From Enterovirga sp. (GTDB lineage: Bacteria; Pseudomonadota; Alphaproteobacteria; Rhizobiales; Beijerinckiaceae), in assembly GCA_028290385.1 (NCBI GenBank), contig JAQGJZ010000164.1, positions 1-5,309 on the forward strand: a DNA stretch of 5,309 nucleotides, in the 5' to 3' direction. A program made the position numbers and the translations under genes. Positions 1 through 5,309 of this stretch are shown here, in pieces (position 1 is the first letter of the stretch; every line of letters starts with the position of its first letter). Under the pieces are notes generated by a model. That model was not told the DNA's origin, did no database searches, and worked only from the letters and a program-made list of their open reading frames with translations.

Positions 1-150
1 AACGACCTCGCTAGGGTTGAATACATCGTAACCGAGCGACTGGATGAACGGCATGACCAAAGCCGCCTTTGCCGCCTCTTCTGTCAGCAACACCTCGCGA
101 TGTTCGAACGTTCGCTTCTGCAACTCAACCAGCTTCGTAGCTAGGTCCAT
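1..150 (-). CDS. HsdR-type restriction N-terminal domain protein, 5' fragment (runs off left edge)
   Basis: This gene reads leftward from an ATG at 150-148 and stays open for exactly 50 codons to the window edge, so only the N-terminus is present. It begins MDLATKLVELQKR and contains LTEEAAKAALVMPFIQ followed by LGYDVFNPSEVV. That pattern (an acidic TEEA-K start, then VMPFIQ-LGYDVFNP-EVV) is how I recognise the N-terminal domain of stand-alone HsdR-like proteins related to type I restriction R subunits; the nuclease residues would lie beyond the edge. The start is fixed by a GGAGG (complement of 159-163) eight bases upstream. GC is 54%, clearly below the neighbouring operon, and Leu codons include TTG three times and CTA once, which suggests acquired DNA. 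No modification or specificity gene is visible, so it may be a solitary nuclease-like protein rather than part of a full system. The family call is from memory of the motif. Confidence 0.6.
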   Translation of the reverse strand, partial: MDLATKLVELQKRTFEHREVLLTEEAAKAALVMPFIQSLGYDVFNPSEVV

Positions 151-158
151 TTTTCTTG

Positions 159-163
159 CCTCC
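159..163 (-). promoter_or_regulatory. Ribosome binding site of the HsdR-like gene
   Basis: CCTCC on the plus strand reads GGAGG on the minus strand, eight bases before the ATG at 150. It is a near-perfect Shine-Dalgarno and is the main reason to accept the 50-codon open frame as the start of a real gene. Confidence 0.65.
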
Positions 164-824
164 GCGAACTGATTCCCAGATCTAATCTGAGATGTCAGAT
201 TCCGTCCAGCAGCAGATCGGACATTTTCAACTACGTCCTCCGCATCCGAGATGTGCTGATCTCGCGATTGACGACTTCGATCGGCACGCGACCTTTCGGT
301 TCACGCGCCTTCCTCTCGGGACACTTGGAGCCGCAACGTGCGCGCGTACGGTGATCCGGAGGTCAGCTAATCTCTGATCGATGCCGCCAGCCCTCACCAC
401 CTGCGGTGGCGAGCCGAGTGGAGTTCGTCAGCCGATGGGGCCGTCTTGGCCGGTAGGGAATGATGCCTTTGCACTTGGCCCGATGTTCCAAGGAGGGGAT
501 GGTGCCCGACCGCATCGGCGGGGTCGCGGTTCGGGAGAGGCGGTCGGCCAGCAGTAGCTCAGCACGTCGGATGAGTTGCCTGGCCTCTACGCGGCGTACC
601 GGGACCTGTAAGTCGCCCCCCCCGGTCCGTCCCCGTGCGAACCGAATGCTCGGGGAGATGGCCAAATGCCGGGAGCCAAGGCGTACGCTGGCTCCTGATG
701 GCGCGCTACCTGTACGAGGACTTGCGCACGTACCTGATCCCGCTCGGGGGACACACCGGCTGGTTTTCCCCGCTGAGCGGGATGCCGCTCACCGTGCCGA
801 CACCCGCCGCCATCGCCCGATCAG
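164..824. other. Region of about 660 bases with no supportable gene
   Basis: No frame here has a convincing start, ribosome binding site and recognisable protein. Besides the inverted repeat at 177-201, it holds a short hairpin at 393-413 (CCACC/GGTGG core), an eight-C run at 616-623, and a CCCGC-TGA-GCGGG hairpin at 769-781. None has a following T-run in a useful direction. Two plus-strand stretches have G/C-rich third positions: one frame over roughly 460-690 and another, in a different register, from the ATG at 698. This could be a decayed or frameshifted gene, but I cannot match either product to a family. There is no tRNA-like T-loop and no transposase motif. The region separates the lower-GC left end from the ppdK operon and may be an old insertion scar or intergenic spacer. 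Confidence 0.45.
177..201. repeat. Nested inverted repeats upstream of the HsdR-like gene, possible operator
   Basis: AATCTGA (184-190) and TCAGATT (195-201) form a perfect 7-bp inverted repeat around GATG. A second overlapping pair, CAGAT (177-181) and ATCTG (185-189), shares the middle arm, giving three copies of the CAGAT/ATCTG element in 25 bases. The cluster begins 27 bases upstream of the minus-strand start codon, where an operator or promoter would lie. There is no T-run on either side, so a terminator is unlikely. Binding by a regulator is inference; no regulator gene is in the window. Confidence 0.4.
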
Positions 825-1256
825 CTAATCGGCAATGCCGTCGCGGCCCGTGACGGCCATCAGGGTGGCGGTCAGCAGGGCGATCAGCTTCTCCTGGCCG
901 GCCGTCTCGGCGAAGACCTCGGATTGCGCCAGGGTCAGGGTGCGGCCGGCCTTCACCACGCGCCCGCGTGCGAGGATGCGGTCGCCGATTGCCGGTGCGA
1001 GCAGGTTGATCTTGAACTCGGTCGTGAGGACGCCGGCATCGGCCGGCATGAGGCTGAGCGCGGCGTAGCCGGCCGCGCTGTCCGCGATCGCGCTCACCGC
1101 GCCCGCATGGACAAAGCCATGCTGCTGGGAAACGGCCGGCGCGGGGCGCAGCGCGATGGCGACGGCGCCCGGCGCGACGCTGACCAGCGTCGCCCCCAGC
1201 GTCTCCATCAGGCCCTGCTTGGCAAAGCTGGAGCGGACCCGCTCCTCCGCTCCCAT
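825..1256 (-). CDS. PaaI-type hotdog-fold thioesterase
   Basis: A 143-aa protein of the PaaI/YbgC-like hotdog family, which hydrolyses acyl-CoA or aryl-CoA thioesters in the cytoplasm, usually as a homotetramer; the substrate cannot be read from sequence. Visible family marks are SQQHGFVHAGAVSAIAD (43-59), with the conserved HG and the putative catalytic acid D59 on the central helix, the following AAGYAA, and EFKINLLAP (80-88), the typical strand after the active site. The usual HGG is HAG here (H50-A51-G52). Length is normal for the family. The start chosen is the ATG at 1256, one base after the ppdK stop (TGACATG), which implies translational coupling; a longer reading from 1307 would extend into ppdK and adds an Arg-rich stretch unlike the family. 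It is the second gene of the ppdK operon. No clear terminator follows its TAG at 827-825. Confidence 0.87.
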   Translation of the reverse strand: MGAEERVRSSFAKQGLMETLGATLVSVAPGAVAIALRPAPAVSQQHGFVHAGAVSAIADSAAGYAALSLMPADAGVLTTEFKINLLAPAIGDRILARGRVVKAGRTLTLAQSEVFAETAGQEKLIALLTATLMAVTGRDGIAD

Positions 1257-1257
1257 G

Positions 1258-3936
<2,679 letters not shown>

Positions 3937-3967
3937 GTCCATCGATCCGCGCTGTTCTTGGTTGCCC

Positions 3968-3994
3968 CTTGGACCCGCGTTCGGCTTGGACCAA
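3968..3994. repeat. CTTGGACC direct repeat, second copy part of a TTGGACCAA palindrome
   Basis: CTTGGACC occurs at 3968-3975 and again at 3985-3992, 17 bases apart. The second copy continues into the odd-centred palindrome TTGGACCAA (3986-3994). They lie 32 to 58 bases upstream of the ppdK ATG, in the leader or promoter. A related palindrome, TTGGGCCAA, lies at 4050-4058, 64 bases from the first, close to six helical turns. This looks like an operator set, but that is inference. Confidence 0.35.
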
Positions 3995-4154
3995 ACGGCC
4001 GACAAAGGCAATTCGGGGAAGGGCCGGGAGGCGCGGCCCGAGACCGCGGTTGGGCCAAGCTGGTTGCCGCAACTTTACCTTGTTGGCCGATTTCGCGTGC
4101 CCTCCCCCCGCCTCGCGCGTTCTCCTCCGCCCAGGCTCTGCCCAGACGGGCCAC

Positions 4155-4161
4155 GGAGAGG
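4155..4161 (+). promoter_or_regulatory. Ribosome binding site of the secreted-protein gene
   Basis: GGAGAGG ends four bases before the ATG at 4166. It fixes that start over longer in-frame readings from further upstream, which would bury the signal peptide inside the protein. Confidence 0.65.
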
Positions 4162-4165
4162 ACCC

Positions 4166-4594
4166 ATGTTGCGTACCCTTCTCGCCGCCGCGGCCGTCGC
4201 GGCCGCCACGCTCCCGGCTGCCGCCGGGGGCGATCGCTGCGCCGGCGATTGCTACCGCCAAGCCTACGTGCCGGCCCACTACGGCACCGTCGTGGAGCCG
4301 ATGCTGGTCCAGGGGCCCCGCACCTACGCGGCCGTGACCCCGGCCGAATACGCAACCGTGACCGAGCGCGTCGCGATCCGGCCCGCCGGTCGGATCTGGA
4401 CGGTGAAGCGCGACGCCTGGGGCCGCAAGGTCGGCTGCTGGGTGGACGTCCCCGGCGAGTACAGGACGGTAACCCGCCGCGTCATGGTGCGCGGCCCGGA
4501 GATCACGCCGATCGCCCAGAGCGCCGTCTGGGGCCTCGCGAGCCAGCCCGTGCTGGTGGAGCGCGCCCACAAGGCCTGGGTGCCGCTCGACTGA
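4166..4594 (+). CDS. Secreted protein of unknown function with duplicated Y-x-T-V repeats
   Basis: A 142-aa protein I cannot assign to a named function. It begins MLRTLLAAAAVAAATLPAAA, a standard Sec signal peptide with likely cleavage after residue 20, so the mature 122-aa product is periplasmic or extracellular. The mature part has three Cys (C25, C29, C91), many Tyr/Thr/Val and no membrane segment. It carries repeats of the form P-x-x-Y-x-T-V followed by alternating hydrophobics: Y39, Y62, Y99 and a degenerate fourth at W122. The spacings 23, 37, 23 show a 60-residue unit repeated twice; VP (35-36/95-96), Y39/Y99, TV (41-42/101-102), GP (50-51/110-111) and W78/W138 match at that offset. 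A beta-rich fold is likely. Similar TV-repeat segments occur in some alphaproteobacterial envelope proteins, which is all I would infer. It is transcribed away from ppdK; GGAGAGG precedes its start. No operon partner is evident. Confidence 0.8.
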   Translation: MLRTLLAAAAVAAATLPAAAGGDRCAGDCYRQAYVPAHYGTVVEPMLVQGPRTYAAVTPAEYATVTERVAIRPAGRIWTVKRDAWGRKVGCWVDVPGEYRTVTRRVMVRGPEITPIAQSAVWGLASQPVLVERAHKAWVPLD

Positions 4595-4625
4595 GGCGCG
4601 GGCGCCTGATCAAGGATTGAGCAGA

Positions 4626-4649
4626 CGGTCGGGCCCGCGAGCCCGGCCG
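4626..4649 (+). terminator. Strong GC hairpin after the secreted-protein gene, possible terminator
   Basis: CGGTCGGGC (4626-4634) pairs with GCCCGGCCG (4641-4649) across the loop CCGCGA: nine pairs, including one G-U. It sits 32 bases after the stop at 4594 and just before the sigma-54 promoter, the right place to end the upstream transcript. No T-run follows, so a classic intrinsic terminator is not shown; it may simply be a stable hairpin. Confidence 0.35.
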
Positions 4650-4661
4650 CAGCCCGGAGAA

Positions 4662-4678
4662 CTGGCACATCGGTTGCA
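4662..4678 (+). promoter_or_regulatory. Sigma-54 (RpoN) -24/-12 promoter of the nitrate-type transporter gene
   Basis: CTGGCACATCGGTTGCA matches the RpoN consensus YTGGCAC-N5-TTGCW at every conserved position except the weaker G/R just after TGGCAC. The invariant GG (4664-4665) and GC (4676-4677) are separated by exactly ten bases. Transcription should begin about 12 bases after the GC, near 4688-4690, leaving a leader of roughly 17 bases carrying GAGG before the ATG at 4706. RpoN promoters need an enhancer-binding activator; for a nitrate-type transporter NtrC or a relative is the natural candidate, but I found no convincing NtrC site upstream. Confidence 0.78.
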
Positions 4679-4703
4679 CCTCGCCTCCCGCGATGTGAGG
4701 TGC
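4676..4703. repeat. GCACCTC-N14-GAGGTGC dyad across the transcription start
   Basis: GCACCTC (4676-4682) and GAGGTGC (4697-4703) are perfect inverted 7-mers separated by 14 bases. The left arm overlaps the -12 element and the right arm covers the ribosome binding site; the centre (4689.5) coincides with the predicted transcript start. Because the left arm would lie outside the RNA, it would act as DNA, for example as a repressor site. The GCACC/GGTGC halves resemble NtrC half-sites, but the spacing is about 11 bases longer than in a normal NtrC site. Confidence 0.35.
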
Positions 4704-4705
4704 CG

Positions 4706-5309
4706 ATGTCGACCTTTGACGATCCCTTCGATGCCACCCGCCGGCTGCGCCGGACCGGCTGCTCCTGCGGCCAGCACGCAAACGAGGCCGAGCATGCGAC
4801 GGCGCTCGATCCCGCGGCGCAGGCCGGCCGCGTCGTCGAAGGCGCGCTTCTGCGCGCGCTGTTTCCGCAGGACGCCTCGCGCCGCGCCTTTCTGAAGGCG
4901 GTCGGCGCCCCGGCGGCGCTCGCGGCGATCTCGCAGATCTTCCCCCTCGGCACCGCGACGGACGCGTTCGCGCAGGCCGCGCCGCCCGAGAAGAAGGACC
5001 TGAAGGTCGGCTTCATCCCGATCACCTGCGCGACGCCGATCATCATGGCCGCACCCATGGGCTTTTATTCGAAGCAGGGCCTCAACGTCGACGTCGTGAA
5101 GACAGCCGGCTGGGCCGTGATCCGCGACAAGGCGCTGAACAAGGAATACGACGCCGCGCACATGCTCTCGCCGATGCCCCTCGCCATCACGGTCGGGGCG
5201 GGCTCGAACCCGGTGCCCTACGCGGTGCCGGCGATCGAGAACATCAACGGCAAGGCGATCACACTGGCCACCAAGCAAAAGGACAGGCGCGACCCGAAAT
5301 CCTGGAAGG
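4706..5309 (+). CDS. nrtA: Tat-exported NrtA/CmpA-family ABC transporter substrate-binding protein, 5' part
   Basis: The first 201 codons are present and the gene runs off the right edge. The mature part starts KDLKVGFIPITCATPIIMA and continues with GFYSKQGLNVDVV, TAGWAVIRDK and AAHMLSPMPLAI, the pattern of the nitrate/bicarbonate binding proteins NrtA and CmpA; W136 probably corresponds to the ligand-site Trp of cyanobacterial NrtA. It should deliver nitrate (possibly another oxyanion) to an inner-membrane ABC permease. SRRAFLK at 58-64 is a consensus Tat motif, followed by a hydrophobic stretch and likely cleavage near AFAQA (87-91), so it is exported folded. Ahead of the Tat motif is an unusual extension of about 57 residues with GCSCGQH (C19, C21, H24). 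The start is secure: GAGG lies five bases upstream and there is no ATG, GTG or TTG in frame between codon 1 and M114. It is preceded by a sigma-54 promoter. Which anion is bound cannot be decided from this fragment. Confidence 0.9.
   Translation, partial: MSTFDDPFDATRRLRRTGCSCGQHANEAEHATALDPAAQAGRVVEGALLRALFPQDASRRAFLKAVGAPAALAAISQIFPLGTATDAFAQAAPPEKKDLKVGFIPITCATPIIMAAPMGFYSKQGLNVDVVKTAGWAVIRDKALNKEYDAAHMLSPMPLAITVGAGSNPVPYAVPAIENINGKAITLATKQKDRRDPKSWK

Larger units (their letters stand above)
3937..4165. promoter_or_regulatory. Divergent control region between ppdK and the secreted-protein gene
   Basis: This 229-base gap must hold the promoters for ppdK (leftward) and the gene at 4166 (rightward). 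I see no clean sigma-70-type -35/-10 pair in either direction and no general-stress GGAAC-type promoter. It is rich in small symmetric sequences: TTGGACCAA (3986-3994), TTGGGCCAA (4050-4058), GTTGCCGCAAC (4063-4073) and GGGCC-N9-GGCCC (4021-4039), plus a CTTGGACC direct repeat (3968-3975 and 3985-3992). The density suggests regulated transcription of ppdK, but the regulator is unknown. Confidence 0.5.

Noticed and set aside
192..377. Small 61-codon plus-strand frame
   Set aside because: It starts inside the inverted repeat, has no ribosome binding site and no recognisable product.
393..413. CTCACCACC/GGTGGCGAG hairpin as a terminator or RNA element
   Set aside because: It has a three-base loop, one mismatch and no T-run, and no transcript is evident there.
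616..623. Run of eight C residues as a phase-variable tract
   Set aside because: It lies in no supportable gene, so slippage would have no visible consequence.
769..781. CCCGC-TGA-GCGGG hairpin downstream of the thioesterase as its terminator
   Set aside because: Read in the direction of that operon it is followed by GAAAACC, not a T-run, and the stem is only five pairs.
363..830. Direct repeat TCAGCTAATC at 363-372 and 821-830, as a possible insertion footprint
   Set aside because: A 10-base match within 800 bases is expected fairly often by chance; the intervening DNA shows no transposase or terminal inverted repeats.
4595..4606. GGCGC/GCGCC just after the secreted-protein stop as a terminator
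   Set aside because: The stem leaves a two-base loop, or only four pairs with a normal loop, with no T-run; the hairpin at 4626-4649 is the better candidate.
4324..5278. Long minus-strand frames opposite the secreted-protein and nrtA genes
   Set aside because: They run through the sigma-54 promoter and opposite two better-supported genes; the products are Arg/Ala-rich with no domains.

Overview
The sequence looks like the chromosome of a high-GC alphaproteobacterium. The pyruvate phosphate dikinase, the nitrate-type binding protein with its long pre-Tat extension and the codon use are what I would expect of a Methylobacterium/Methylorubrum relative. That genus assignment is inference from protein style; no search was run.

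Layout. (1) Bases 1-150, minus strand: the first 50 codons of a protein resembling the N-terminal domain of HsdR-type restriction subunits, in DNA of lower GC (81/150 = 54%), with a clear GGAGG ribosome binding site and a perfect inverted repeat just upstream. It runs off the left edge and may belong to an accessory island. (2) Bases 164-824: about 660 bases with no gene I can defend, holding a few small inverted repeats and stretches that may be decayed coding sequence. (3) Bases 825-3936, minus strand: a two-gene operon of ppdK (pyruvate phosphate dikinase, 892 aa, complete, all catalytic residues visible) followed after one base (TGACATG) by a 143-aa PaaI-type hotdog thioesterase. (4) Bases 3937-4165: a divergent control region with two TTGG-N-CCAA palindromes and a CTTGGACC direct repeat. 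(5) Bases 4166-4594, plus strand: a 142-aa secreted protein built from a duplicated 60-residue unit, function unknown. (6) Bases 4595-4705: a strong hairpin, then an excellent sigma-54 (-24/-12) promoter. (7) Bases 4706 to the right edge, plus strand: the first 201 codons of a Tat-exported NrtA/CmpA-family ABC transporter binding protein, probably for nitrate.

How it fits together. PPDK interconverts pyruvate and PEP and so sits at the centre of gluconeogenic or C1-based growth. The thioesterase is translationally linked to it but has no known role in that step. The right end is the start of what is probably a nitrate uptake operon; the RpoN-type promoter would place it under nitrogen control (NtrC or a similar activator), although I found no convincing NtrC site. 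I see no CRISPR array, tRNA, rRNA or intact mobile element. The points most worth following up are the sigma-54 promoter, the CxCxxH extension ahead of the Tat signal, the internally duplicated secreted protein and the restriction-like gene at the left edge.
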